From SAR202 cluster bacterium bin127 (GTDB taxonomy: Bacteria > Chloroflexota > Dehalococcoidia > Lucifugimonadales > Lucifugimonadaceae), in contig MPNN01000013.1 of NCBI GenBank assembly GCA_002239045.1, positions 1-64,000 on the forward strand: DNA of 64,000 nt, read 5' to 3'. A program made the position numbers and the translations under genes. The notes below the pieces were generated by a model, which saw only the letters and a list, made by a program, of their open reading frames with translations, did no database searches and was not told the origin of the DNA. This document shows positions 1 through 9,610 of this stretch, piece after piece. Each line of letters starts with the position of its first letter. The stretch's first letter is position 1.

Positions 1-2
1 GG

Positions 3-1451
3 ATCATGGACGACGACGGGGCGAACTGCAACGGCTGCGCGACGATCGCCGAGCCGGGCAAGATACCGGCCCCGCAGTCGGTGGAAATCGAACAGCCTGG
101 GGATGAAGAGGATTCGGGCAAGCAGATCAAGGGCAAGTCCTCAGATTCTGCGTCGAACGCGCCGCCCACGGTCGCGAACCATCTGGTGGACATCACCTTG
201 GTGAACGAGACCGCTGCTAAAGACGTGTCGCTGGCCGGCGTGTTCGAGGACGCCGACGGGGACGATCTGACCATCAGCGTCGCATCTTCCGACGAGACCG
301 TCGCCACCGCGTCGGTCGTGCCCGGAAACAAGGTGGCGGTCAGCGCCAAGTCCCGCGGGACCGTAGAGATCACGGTTACCGCCGACGATGGCAAGGGCGG
401 GACCGTCTCGGAATCGTTCAACGTGACGGTCAAGAGCGCGCCGCGGGTGGCTGCGGGCCTCGACGAATCGTTCGCCTTGGAGATCGGAGTGCCGGGCGTG
501 CTGATCATGTCCGATTTGTTCATCGACGACGACGGCGACGCGCTGAGCGTTACCGCCGGCTCCTCCGACGACGATATAGCCACCGCGACGATAAGCTCCG
601 ATCGATCAACGCTGACCGTGTCCGGCGTATCCGCCGGTGACGCGACGATCCGGGTCATCGCCCGGGACCCTGACGACAACCAGGCGGTCTACAGCTTCGA
701 CGTTTCGGTCACCGCCGCACCGCAGGTCGTGGTGCTGATACCGCCTCCGGAGGAGGATTCCCAGCCCCAGAAGCAGACCAGCACTCCCAAGACCACGTCC
801 GAACCTGAGCAAAAGAGTTTGCAAATCGTCGTCAGCACCGCGCCCAATGTGGGATCGACGCTGGCCGACGTCAGCGGCCTGGTCGAAGGAACGTCGCGCG
901 ACGTCTCACTGTCCGGGGCATTCGCCGACGTCGACGGGGACGCGCTGACGATAACCGCATCATCCGACTACACCAACGTCGCCACAGTATCGGTCGCATC
1001 CGACTACTCCTCGTTGACGTTGACCGGAGTCTCTTCGGGCGCGGCGGTCATCACGGTCGTCGCTCAAGACACGGACGGCAACCAGGCCAGCCAGACCTTC
1101 AATGTCGAGGTCACGGACACGGATGCCGACCCGCAACCGCAGCAACCGCAGACGGTGACGGTTGTGCAGCAGCCGACCGCCGTACCAGCGAAGGATACGC
1201 AAGACACGGAGACGGAACAGGCGCAAGAGGCAGGGACGCAAGAGACGCCAGAGCAAGAGACTGAGACGCAAGAGACTGAGACAGAAGAGACGGATACTTT
1301 CGATGCGTTTGCACGCTACGACACGAACGGCGATGGGAGCATCGACAAGTCGGAGTTTAATCAGGCGGCCGACGATTATTTCCAGAAGAAAATCATCACC
1401 TACTCCGAGTTCGTGGAAGTCTATCTGGCTCACCTAGCGTCCTCCAGCTGA
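3..1451 (+). CDS. Secreted Ig-like/cadherin-like repeat protein with C-terminal EF-hand (5' partial)
   Basis: The reading frame is open to the window edge, so the N-terminus is probably missing; the first ATG is at base 6. From that ATG, three similar beta-sandwich repeats cover about residues 53-142, 146-236 and 281-370. Each carries a DxDGDxLT-like calcium-type motif and ends in a Thr/Val-rich strand, as in cadherin-like or putative-Ig repeats. A Pro/Gln linker and a Thr-Glu/Gln-Glu low-complexity stretch (about 375-430) follow. A canonical EF-hand loop, DTNGDGSIDKSE, lies at 439-450. This indicates an extracellular, calcium-binding adhesive or structural protein. No catalytic domain is seen. 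The 102-bp tandem repeat lies just downstream. Confidence 0.7.
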   Translation: MMDDDGANCNGCATIAEPGKIPAPQSVEIEQPGDEEDSGKQIKGKSSDSASNAPPTVANHLVDITLVNETAAKDVSLAGVFEDADGDDLTISVASSDETVATASVVPGNKVAVSAKSRGTVEITVTADDGKGGTVSESFNVTVKSAPRVAAGLDESFALEIGVPGVLIMSDLFIDDDGDALSVTAGSSDDDIATATISSDRSTLTVSGVSAGDATIRVIARDPDDNQAVYSFDVSVTAAPQVVVLIPPPEEDSQPQKQTSTPKTTSEPEQKSLQIVVSTAPNVGSTLADVSGLVEGTSRDVSLSGAFADVDGDALTITASSDYTNVATVSVASDYSSLTLTGVSSGAAVITVVAQDTDGNQASQTFNVEVTDTDADPQPQQPQTVTVVQQPTAVPAKDTQDTETEQAQEAGTQETPEQETETQETETEETDTFDAFARYDTNGDGSIDKSEFNQAADDYFQKKIITYSEFVEVYLAHLASSS

Positions 1452-1486
1452 TTCCGCCTGACGGGTGCTGTGCACAGCCCTCCCCC

Positions 1487-1748
1487 TTTGAACTAGGATG
1501 CGAAGGATGGGGAAGGATAGGAAGGATGGGTTGTTGTGGGAGGGGGTTGTTGCCGAGTGTGCTACGTCATACCCGCGCGGCTCCCGTCTTTGAACTATGA
1601 TGGGCATGATTTGGAAAGATGGGAATGATGGGTTGTTGTGGGAGGGGGTTGTTGCATAGTGTGCTACGTCATACCCGCGCGGCTCCCGTCTTTGAACTAG
1701 GATGCGAAGGATGGGGAAGGATAGGAAGGATGGGTTGTTGTGGGAGGG
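1487..1748. repeat. 102-bp tandem repeat, about 2.6 copies
   Basis: Copies start at 1487, 1589 and 1691, each with TTTGAACTA, giving an exact 102-bp period. Copies one and three agree most closely at the start; copy two has a diverged 40-bp segment. Each unit holds GGATGGGTTGTTGTGGGAGG and the first two end in CATACCCGCGCGGCTCCCGT. The GGATG-rich opening resembles shorter pieces near 42752 and 55545, so the unit seems built from a dispersed repeat. It occupies most of the gap between two genes; nothing coding is seen from 1452 to 1915. Confidence 0.85.
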
Positions 1749-1915
1749 GCAGCGGAGTGCAAAGCGAAACGCCAAGTCTAAACCCCCTTTAATTCCCCCT
1801 TGGGCATCAAGGGGGAGGGTTGTGCACAGCACCCCTACGGGTTGTTCAGGAGAAGGTTTGGAACCCGCGCATGCGGATGAAGGGGTCGGACAGGTTTGAA
1901 ATCTGCGCGTACGGT

Positions 1916-2347
1916 TCAGGTGATCGGATACGGGTCGATGTATACGACTGCCTCTCCGTTCATGGCCTCGGTGCCGGATTGGTTCGTGCACCGAACAGCG
2001 AGTTTTACGATGGGCTTGTCTTCGCGAACGGATACGACCTCGCAGTTGACCTTCACCTCGTCGCCGATATAGACCGGGTTGATGAAATTTACGCTCAACC
2101 CCAAGAAGATGATAGTGGCGTCTTGGCCAGCCATCTCGACGCCTAAAACCGCCGATACCATCCCAACCAGCAACGCGCCGTGGGCGATCCGTTTGCCGAA
2201 CCTGGTGTCGGAGGCATAGCGGTCGTCTAGGTGGAGAGGCTGCGTGTCACCGCTCAAGTTGGCGAATTCGCGGACCGTTTCATCGGTTATGACTCGGCTG
2301 ACGGATGCTGACGATCCGAGCTTGAAATTGTTTGGGACGTTAGTCAT
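1916..2347 (-). CDS. MaoC-family hot-dog dehydratase (enoyl-CoA hydratase type)
   Basis: This 143-residue protein has the single hot-dog fold length of (R)-specific enoyl-CoA hydratases. The hydratase motif SGDTQPLHLDDRYA is present with candidate catalytic Asp34 and His39, followed by FGKRIAHGAL. Family members hydrate trans-2-enoyl-CoA in fatty-acid or polyester metabolism; the substrate cannot be read from sequence. It lies downstream, on the same strand, of an EamA transporter and a class IV aminotransferase, with a gap of about 35 bases to the transporter stop, so the three may be cotranscribed. Confidence 0.85.
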   Translation of the reverse strand: MTNVPNNFKLGSSASVSRVITDETVREFANLSGDTQPLHLDDRYASDTRFGKRIAHGALLVGMVSAVLGVEMAGQDATIIFLGLSVNFINPVYIGDEVKVNCEVVSVREDKPIVKLAVRCTNQSGTEAMNGEAVVYIDPYPIT

Positions 2348-2381
2348 CTCTGTAGCTTCCTACTTGAAACGTTGTCGGAGA

Positions 2382-3365
2382 TCAAGATCTTTGGGCAATA
2401 TACGAACCCACGATAACGAGGACCGCGCCGAACCACAGTTCGGGGCCGATGTTTTCTCCAAGAATCAACCATGACAGTATCGCGGTTGTGATTGGTGACG
2501 ATAGTGAGATGAGTGAAACTCGGCTAGGGAGATAGTTCTTGAGAAGCCATGTCTGACCCAAGAACGCGAATCCGGCGATGATTACGCCTTGATAAAAGAG
2601 TGACATCGCCAGAACCATGGTCATTTTTATTGGGTCGGCTTCAAATATCAACGATCCGACAAGGAACGTCACGGATCCGAAGATGCCCTGTGCCATGAGC
2701 AGTTTGACGAGGGTGATGCTCTGCCCGAGTTGAGAGAGATAAACTTGGCGCAGCCCGAGGAGTACTGCCGAGCACATGATTAACAGATCGCCTAGCCATG
2801 GGTTCAGGGCATCAATGGCATCAGTGCCGCCGAATATGCTGCGCACGAAGAGTCCGGCGGCACCCGTGTAGGCGATAAAGGCTCCGATTACTCGGCGTTT
2901 CGAGAGATTGTCGTTGGGCACGAGGAAGTGCGCGAATACCCCGGCCCACAGAGGGAACGTGGTGATCAGGACGCCGGTATGCCCGGCAGTTGTGTTGTAC
3001 TGGCCGAGGTTCATGAACGCAGTCTGCACCGAGAAGAGGATGCCGAGTACAAGGAGCGGGAAGATTTCTGATCGAGTGACTCTGAAACTCTGACGGGTGA
3101 TGATGGCCCAAATGATCACGACGATCATGCCCAAGATGAAACGTGCGAATCCGAGACGCAGGGGCGGCGAGTCTTCGAGTCCCGCCTTCACTGCGATCGG
3201 CAGACCGGCCCAAAGTGACGCGAGCGTGAATGCTAAACCGCCTGCACGAAGCGTCAGCGGTCTGCGTGGGTCGGTCGAGGCGGAACTCGAGGGTTCGGGT
3301 TCGGCGACCTCGGATTCTGTCCGAGTGGTCAGTCTTCTAACCGTTTCAGGTACTGACCGACCCAA
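2382..3365 (-). CDS. EamA/DMT-superfamily transporter
   Basis: The 327-residue protein has about ten hydrophobic helices arranged as two EamA repeats, the usual layout of drug/metabolite transporters that export amino acids or other small metabolites at the inner membrane. A charged, Ser-rich N-terminal extension of about 40 residues precedes the first helix. The ATG start lies inside the end of the upstream aminotransferase gene, giving a 37-base overlap; no other convincing ATG or GTG occurs before the first helix. The overlap suggests translational coupling, and an amino-acid-related substrate is a reasonable but unproven guess. Confidence 0.85.
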   Translation of the reverse strand: MGRSVPETVRRLTTRTESEVAEPEPSSSASTDPRRPLTLRAGGLAFTLASLWAGLPIAVKAGLEDSPPLRLGFARFILGMIVVIIWAIITRQSFRVTRSEIFPLLVLGILFSVQTAFMNLGQYNTTAGHTGVLITTFPLWAGVFAHFLVPNDNLSKRRVIGAFIAYTGAAGLFVRSIFGGTDAIDALNPWLGDLLIMCSAVLLGLRQVYLSQLGQSITLVKLLMAQGIFGSVTFLVGSLIFEADPIKMTMVLAMSLFYQGVIIAGFAFLGQTWLLKNYLPSRVSLISLSSPITTAILSWLILGENIGPELWFGAVLVIVGSYIAQRS

Positions 3366-4288
3366 TCGAAGTCAACGAAATCGACGTAAGCATCCATCAG
3401 CGCCTTGGTGACTGGCCCCGGAACTTGCCCATCGCCTACTTTAGACCCTTGTACCGTGGCAACCGGGCAGATGCAAAGTGACGTTGACGTGAGGAACACT
3501 TCATCGGACGTCGTCGCGTCGAACATGTCTAGATCGGTTTCCACAACGTCTAGATCGATCTCGTGGGCGAGTTCGATGGCGGTTTCACGGGAGATGCCCC
3601 CAAGGACGAACTGCGCCTTAGGCGTGTACGCGACCCCATCTTTGACGACGAAAATGTTGGAACCGATTCCCTCGGTAAGGAAGCCGCGGTTGTCGAGGAG
3701 TATGGCCCAAGCCTCCGGGTTGTACTCTTTCGCCTCCATGTCGGCCATTATGAGGTTCAAATAGTTGTGAGATTTGGCGCGCGGGCTCAATGCTTCGGGG
3801 CTGACCCTGCGGGTAGACGGTATCCACACGTCGATCCCGTCGCGGTAGAGTCGTGCTCGTGGTCCGAGCGGCAAAGGCGTGCATTCGATGATCACAGTTG
3901 GCCCGCCGTCAGTTGCCCACATGTCCCCACCTACCAGATCGACACCCCTGGACACGCGCTGACCGACCCAGTAGTCATCCTCGTCACCGAGGAGTTTCAG
4001 GTTCTGTTCAACGACTTCCAGGGTTGCATCTCGCATCTCCTCTTTGGTTATCCCGGGATCGATGCGCACGTAGGCGAGCGAGTTGTAAAAGCGATCGAGG
4101 TGTTCTTGGAGTTTGAAGATTCGGTGACCGAAGGTTCGGGTCATGTCGAACACGGCGTCGCCATATTTGAAGCCTCGATCCCGGAATGGCACCACGGCTT
4201 GACTTTCGGGCACGATCTCGCCGTTGAAGTAGGCGACGCGTTCTAGTCTGCGGTCATTGGAGCGATCAGAAGGCATATTGGAGACCAT
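3329..4288 (-). CDS. Class IV PLP aminotransferase (branched-chain/D-amino-acid type)
   Basis: At 319 residues it matches fold-type IV aminotransferases. The Schiff-base lysine is Lys172 in SPRAKSHNYLN, the cofactor-pyridine glutamate is Glu206 in LTEGIGSN, and a phosphate-binding TSTS lies at 267-270. The family includes branched-chain aminotransferase, D-amino-acid aminotransferase and 4-amino-4-deoxychorismate lyase. The Tyr-Gly-Asp start of the domain (KYGDAVFD) fits the first two better, but substrate choice cannot be settled by eye. Its 3' end overlaps the transporter gene. The MVSNMPSDRS start may be slightly early; Met5 is an alternative. Confidence 0.85.
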   Translation of the reverse strand: MVSNMPSDRSNDRRLERVAYFNGEIVPESQAVVPFRDRGFKYGDAVFDMTRTFGHRIFKLQEHLDRFYNSLAYVRIDPGITKEEMRDATLEVVEQNLKLLGDEDDYWVGQRVSRGVDLVGGDMWATDGGPTVIIECTPLPLGPRARLYRDGIDVWIPSTRRVSPEALSPRAKSHNYLNLIMADMEAKEYNPEAWAILLDNRGFLTEGIGSNIFVVKDGVAYTPKAQFVLGGISRETAIELAHEIDLDVVETDLDMFDATTSDEVFLTSTSLCICPVATVQGSKVGDGQVPGPVTKALMDAYVDFVDFDWVGQYLKRLED

Positions 4289-4383
4289 TTTTCGATTTTC
4301 CTATCGTCTAGAGTTATGTTACAGCCCGCGCGACGTATTAGAGATCGTAGAGTCCTTTGGGTTCGCTAGAATCTCTAAGTTCG

Positions 4384-7300
4384 ATGGAACAACAAATCGC
4401 CCCCAACAAGATCGACGCTGCGGACGCGCATGCGTGTGACGAGACGCCTCGCGATGACGACGCGCCGACGCTTGACCACACGTCTTCGGTGCCCGAATGG
4501 AATCCACGTATCAACATTCGATTAGGCCGTGAGCGACCGGACCGCGTTTCATCCAATGACAGGCATGACAAAGCCGATGTCCCGGCGCTCCCTCCGCGAA
4601 TCGACACGATAAACCTCCTGCTCGGCGTCATTCTCATGTTGGCTTTGGTCCTCCGCATGACCGGTACCGACTGGGACCAAGGCGGTCTTTATCATCCCGA
4701 CGAGCGCGATTTCCTCGGGCGTGCAGAACGGCTTGATTTCTCGCAGTTGACGGAACCGGGACTGTTGAGCGTCGAATCTCGCCTCAACCCCCAATGGTTC
4801 AACTACGGTAGTCTGCCGCTTTACGCCTTGTCTGCGGTTAAGACTGTCGCATCGCCGTTTACCGAAAGAGACTGGAACCTTTTCGACCTCCGTTTCCACG
4901 GCCGCAACCTCGCAGCCGTGTCGGATACCGTAACTGTCCTTTTCGTTTTCCTTCTGACTACCCGTCTCATCGGCGATCGTCGTGCCGGTTTGATCGCGGC
5001 GTTGCTCGCCGCGATGGCGGTGATTCATATCCAGAACGCGCACTACACCGCAGTCGATGCGCCCATGACGATGTTCATCGTGGCGACGGTCTATTTCTCG
5101 ACGCGAATGGTCCAAGAGCGCAGACAGAAATACGCGTTGCTTGCCGGCGTAATGCTTGGTTTGGCGATCGCAACGAAGTTCTCCGCGGCACCGGTCGCGC
5201 TCGCCGTCGGCACCGCCCATCTCCTGTTGCTGATTGGGCCGAGCATCGTTTCACGCAGTGCCCCGAATGTGACGCCAAGCGACGTGAAGTTCGTGTTGCG
5301 CTACGCGGTTCTGTCAGGATCGGCCGCATTGATTGCGTTGTTGGTCACCCAGCCGTACATGATTATCGACTGGAGCACGTATTTCTCGAACGTGTATCAA
5401 CAGTCTGAGATGGTGCGTCGGACTATCGATTTGCCATTTACGCGGCAGTACATCGACACTCCCGCATTCCTGTACCAGATTCGTCAGCTTTCGACTTGGG
5501 GATTGGGCATCTCGTTGGGCATCGCGGTTTGGTTGGGACTCATCTGGGCGCTAGCGCGGACAGTCGTCAAGCGCGACCTCGCGTTCGTCGTTGTGCTGTC
5601 GTTCCTGATTCCTTACCTGGTGGTCAACGGGCAGTTCGAAGTGAAGTTTTTGCGCTATATGCTTCCCGCGACGCCTTTCTTGATCGTTTTCACTGGCGGT
5701 GCGATCTGGTGGGTCTACACGTGGGTCATGCCGAGGATCCACCGCGTTGTCCGCGTCGGCGTGTATGCCTTAGGAGCGATAGCGTTCCTTTTCCTCGCGC
5801 ACTACACGATCGCGTATCTCAATGTGTTCACCGGGCCACATCCCGCGCAGGAAGTTTCAAGATATTTAGAGGAGAACGCGGGGACCGGCACAGTCGTTAT
5901 TCAAGAGCATTGGGACGAGGGCATACCGAATATCCCGGGTTTCTACATGCACGAAAAGTTGCCGATGTACGAGAATGACACGAGTTCGAAGTTCTCCACG
6001 GTGGCGCGTCGAATGGAAGGCGCTGACTATCTCGTACTTTTCAGCAACCGCCTTGCCGCGACGATTCCGCGGCTGCCAGAGCGATACCCAATCTCATCTC
6101 GTTTTTACGAGATGCTCTTCAGCGGAGAGTTGGGTTACGAGGTGGTGTACTCGTCGGTCAGAGTTCCGGAGTTCATGGGCGTTGTCTATTGGGATGATCC
6201 TTATGCACGCGTGCCGTTCGGTGTGCCCGATGGTTACAGCAAACCGCGCGGCAATGTCTACAACTGGGACTGGTTCGGTTGGGCGGACGAAAGTTTCACG
6301 GTGTACGAGCATCCGCATGCGATAGTGTTCCAGAACGTCGAGAAGCTGAGTCAAATTCGATTGCTCGGTCGACTCTATCGAGATGGTCGGCCAGACGACT
6401 TCGACCGCATACTGACTGATGGCGTTGGTCTGGTTTACGACGATGCCCAGGCGCAGACGCAGCAATCTGGCGACAGTTGGAATTCGATCTATTTCCTGAA
6501 GGACCTGCCAAATGAGTTCGCCTGGTTGGTTTGGCTGCTCGCCGTTCAACTTATATCGCTGGCTGCTCTCCCGCTTACTTACATCGTGTTCCGACCTCTG
6601 ACCGATCGGGGTTACCTCTTCAGTAAACCGTTGGGGCTTCTGATCGTCGCTACGATCACATGGTTGATGGCCAGTTCAGGGATTTTGGGATTCAGCGCGC
6701 TCAGTGTAGGGATCTCGACTGTATTGTTGGCCGCGATCTCACTGATTGTCTTCTGGTCGATCAGAGAGGAGATCATTTTCTTCGCCAAAGCCCATTTGAG
6801 GACGATCGCTATCGCGGAGGTCATTTTCCTGAGCGCATTCATGGTCTTCTTCCTGATCCGGCTCGCGAACCCCGACCTCTGGCACGCATGGCGCGGCGGC
6901 GAGAAGCCGATGGACTTCGCGTACCTAAATGCAATCACCCGCTCGACGATTATGCCGCCGTACGATCCGTGGTTCGCCGGCGGGTACCTCAACTACTACT
7001 ACTACGGACAGTTCATCATCGCATCGTTGATCCGGGTCACCGGCATCATACCGACCGTCGCATACAACCTGGCTGTACCGCTCATCTTCGCGCTTTCCGC
7101 CGGTGCGGTTTACACAATCGCTTACAACCTCGTCGCGATGTCTATGCGCGCCCGTGGCGCAATCCGTCTGGGCAACGTTCCGATAATGTTCGGACTGATC
7201 GCCGCGGTGTTGGCACTGGTGGCTGCGAATATCGATGGCTTGGTACAAGTCGCAACTGGTCTATATGAATCGATGGTCATCGGAGGCGAATTTCCACGTT

Positions 7301-8847
7301 TCGACTATTGGCGAAGCACGCGGATATTCGAACACGGAACGGGCGGCAACGAGATTACTGAGTTCCCGTTCTTCACGTTTTTGTATGCAGACCTGCATGC
7401 CCACATGATTGCGATTCCATTCGCAGTTTTGGCTTTAGGCCTGGCGATTGTGGCGTTTCTACGCGCCGGGATGGAGCGCTTGTCTCGTATTGAGACATTG
7501 GTCTCGTTGGCAATCTTGGGTATCGTGATCGGTTCGTTGCGACTCATCAACTCGTGGGACTACCCGACGCAGCTTCTCCTGGCTGCGGGCTTCATCCTCG
7601 CAGGCGAATTCCTTTACGGGCACCGCGGCAAGTTGGTCGGCATCGCCCACGCCGTCGGTAAGATCGCGGTCGTCGGCATCGTCGGATATCTCGTGTATTT
7701 GCCGTTCCACGCCAATTTCGAGCTGTTCAACAATGGAATTGAACCGAGCCAGTTCCAGACCGCGTTGTGGCGGTATCTGGCCATTCATGCCTTCTTCGTG
7801 TTCGCGATTGGTTCGTGGTTATACATCGAATGGCAACGCGGAACCTTCCGTTTCGGATCGATACTCGAGGAGATCAAAAAGGAATTCGGGTCCTCGAATT
7901 GGGCGCCGTCAGTGATGACGATCGCGTTCTTGGTGGTGTGGCTTGCGGTCGTCGTTGCGTATCCGAACTTCATCACCGTCGTGGCTACGCTTACCGGTGC
8001 AGCGATACTCGCGCTGACGGGATTGTTGACCTACCTTCGAAGGCACGCTGAACAGCGTTACATCATCATCACCGTTGCCCTGGTCCTCATGTCGCTATTC
8101 ATCGCCGCTGGAGTCGATCTAATAACCGTTAAGAACGACATCGGGCGACAGAACACCATTTTCAAGTTCTACATCCAAGCTTGGTGGCTGCTGGCGATTG
8201 CGGCGACATTCGCGGTTTGGCGACTGTGGGACATGGGGGCATTCGTGACGAAGCAAATGTCAGGTCTGAAAGTCGCTTGGCTCTCGACCTTCGGCCTGTT
8301 GGCGGTTGGAATATTGATCTACCCCGTGATGGCAACCGATGTTAGGCTCGACGACCGATTTGACGACATCGGTCCCGGTGTCGACGGCGAGGCGTATATG
8401 GACAGTGGTGTCTATAACACCAGAGGTATCGAAATCGAATTCGCTTCGGACCTTCCCGGCATCGAATGGCTCCGGCAAAACGTCGACGGTTCGCCCGTTG
8501 TTGTGGAAGCGCAATGGGATCTATACACGTGGGCTAACCGCGTGTCTATTTATACCGGCCTCCCCACGGTATTAGGTTGGGATTGGCACCAAACGCAACA
8601 GCGGCACGACTATCGCTGGGAGGTGCAACGTCGACGCGACGCGGTCAACAATTTCTACACGACGCGCGATGTCGAAATGGCTCGTGAATTCCTCGACGAA
8701 TTCGACGTCCGTTACGTTTACGTTGGCGAACTGGAACGCGGTGCCTATCCCCAAAGCGGAATCATGAAGTTCGATGACATGCCGGAACTGAACCTCCATC
8801 CAGTATTTGAGCAGGGGCCCGTGAAGATTTACGAATACAGAGGCTGA
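4384..8847 (+). CDS. Giant membrane protein: GT-C (GT39-like) half fused to DUF2298 half
   Basis: About 1487 residues from the ATG at 4384; an in-frame TTG at 4357 would add nine residues. After a polar 80-residue cytoplasmic leader, the N-terminal half looks like a GT-C/ArnT-PMT-type glycosyltransferase, with HPDERDF in the first extracytoplasmic loop as the likely acidic catalytic site. The C-terminal half carries DUF2298 (Chlor_Arch_YYY) hallmarks: YLNYYYYGQF and FFTFLYADLHAHMIAIPF. More than 20 hydrophobic segments are visible. A lipid-linked sugar transferase for surface glycans is the best guess. It is divergent from the aminotransferase operon and followed by comF after 22 bases. Confidence 0.8.
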   Translation: MEQQIAPNKIDAADAHACDETPRDDDAPTLDHTSSVPEWNPRINIRLGRERPDRVSSNDRHDKADVPALPPRIDTINLLLGVILMLALVLRMTGTDWDQGGLYHPDERDFLGRAERLDFSQLTEPGLLSVESRLNPQWFNYGSLPLYALSAVKTVASPFTERDWNLFDLRFHGRNLAAVSDTVTVLFVFLLTTRLIGDRRAGLIAALLAAMAVIHIQNAHYTAVDAPMTMFIVATVYFSTRMVQERRQKYALLAGVMLGLAIATKFSAAPVALAVGTAHLLLLIGPSIVSRSAPNVTPSDVKFVLRYAVLSGSAALIALLVTQPYMIIDWSTYFSNVYQQSEMVRRTIDLPFTRQYIDTPAFLYQIRQLSTWGLGISLGIAVWLGLIWALARTVVKRDLAFVVVLSFLIPYLVVNGQFEVKFLRYMLPATPFLIVFTGGAIWWVYTWVMPRIHRVVRVGVYALGAIAFLFLAHYTIAYLNVFTGPHPAQEVSRYLEENAGTGTVVIQEHWDEGIPNIPGFYMHEKLPMYENDTSSKFSTVARRMEGADYLVLFSNRLAATIPRLPERYPISSRFYEMLFSGELGYEVVYSSVRVPEFMGVVYWDDPYARVPFGVPDGYSKPRGNVYNWDWFGWADESFTVYEHPHAIVFQNVEKLSQIRLLGRLYRDGRPDDFDRILTDGVGLVYDDAQAQTQQSGDSWNSIYFLKDLPNEFAWLVWLLAVQLISLAALPLTYIVFRPLTDRGYLFSKPLGLLIVATITWLMASSGILGFSALSVGISTVLLAAISLIVFWSIREEIIFFAKAHLRTIAIAEVIFLSAFMVFFLIRLANPDLWHAWRGGEKPMDFAYLNAITRSTIMPPYDPWFAGGYLNYYYYGQFIIASLIRVTGIIPTVAYNLAVPLIFALSAGAVYTIAYNLVAMSMRARGAIRLGNVPIMFGLIAAVLALVAANIDGLVQVATGLYESMVIGGEFPRFDYWRSTRIFEHGTGGNEITEFPFFTFLYADLHAHMIAIPFAVLALGLAIVAFLRAGMERLSRIETLVSLAILGIVIGSLRLINSWDYPTQLLLAAGFILAGEFLYGHRGKLVGIAHAVGKIAVVGIVGYLVYLPFHANFELFNNGIEPSQFQTALWRYLAIHAFFVFAIGSWLYIEWQRGTFRFGSILEEIKKEFGSSNWAPSVMTIAFLVVWLAVVVAYPNFITVVATLTGAAILALTGLLTYLRRHAEQRYIIITVALVLMSLFIAAGVDLITVKNDIGRQNTIFKFYIQAWWLLAIAATFAVWRLWDMGAFVTKQMSGLKVAWLSTFGLLAVGILIYPVMATDVRLDDRFDDIGPGVDGEAYMDSGVYNTRGIEIEFASDLPGIEWLRQNVDGSPVVVEAQWDLYTWANRVSIYTGLPTVLGWDWHQTQQRHDYRWEVQRRRDAVNNFYTTRDVEMAREFLDEFDVRYVYVGELERGAYPQSGIMKFDDMPELNLHPVFEQGPVKIYEYRG

Positions 8848-8869
8848 GCCAAGTTCGATCCCACTGAAA

Positions 8870-9610
8870 ATGAACACGCCGATAATAAAGAACGTTTCGC
8901 GTGCCTTAAAGGCCACGGTCGATTTCGTCATGCCGATCGTTTGCGTGGACTGTGGATCCGAAGGATCGTTTCTGTGCGCTTCGTGCTTGGCAAACGCGCC
9001 AAAGTTGCCGATTAATTCCTGCATGAAATGCGCTGAACACACTGCCGAACATGTCAGGCTTTGCGGTGACTGCGCGACTCTGCCGCCGCCTCTTGACAGA
9101 TTGGTCCCGATTTACCGATATGGTGGGCCAGTGCGAAGCGCTGTGCATGCGTTGAAATATCGTCACATCACCGCCATCGCGCCAACCATGGCGCAACCAA
9201 TGTCACAGGCATCGTTTGCTCGCCGTGCCAAGCTTGATTGCGTCGCGCCGACTCCGATGCACGCCGACCGATTGCGCGAGCGTGGTTACAATCAAGCGGC
9301 TCTGCTCGCCCAGAATGTCGCGGACAACCTACAGCTGCGATACATAGAAGATGCTCTGACCAAGACTCGACCGACGCCGTCGCAGGTCGAATTGACGCGT
9401 CAAGAACGCGCATTTTCACTCAAAAATGCGTTCGTCGCGAACTACGATTTCGACGACGCGCACGTATTACTTATTGACGATGTATGCACCACCGGCAACA
9501 CCTTGATGAATTGTGCCGCGGCGTTGAAGCGAGCCGGCGCTCGACGTGTGTCGGCGGTGGTGTTTGCGAAAGAGTTGATCAATGCGGAATCCGTGGGTGA
9601 AACATCGTGA
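8870..9610 (+). CDS. comF: ComF-family phosphoribosyltransferase-like protein
   Basis: The 246-residue protein has the ComF layout: an N-terminal zinc-ribbon region with cysteine pairs 25/28, 36/39, 51/54 and 65/68, then a type I phosphoribosyltransferase domain. The PRPP loop VLLIDDVCTTGNTL lies at about 200-213. Family members are linked to uptake of transforming DNA and to ssDNA handling, though many bacteria carry ComF-like proteins of unproven role. The stop codon overlaps the GTG start of the HAD gene by four bases, so the two are likely translated together. Confidence 0.88.
   Translation: MNTPIIKNVSRALKATVDFVMPIVCVDCGSEGSFLCASCLANAPKLPINSCMKCAEHTAEHVRLCGDCATLPPPLDRLVPIYRYGGPVRSAVHALKYRHITAIAPTMAQPMSQASFARRAKLDCVAPTPMHADRLRERGYNQAALLAQNVADNLQLRYIEDALTKTRPTPSQVELTRQERAFSLKNAFVANYDFDDAHVLLIDDVCTTGNTLMNCAAALKRAGARRVSAVVFAKELINAESVGETS

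Noticed and set aside
3097..3411. Plus-strand frames opposite the EamA and aminotransferase genes
   Set aside because: They are antisense to well-supported genes and show no recognisable domain.
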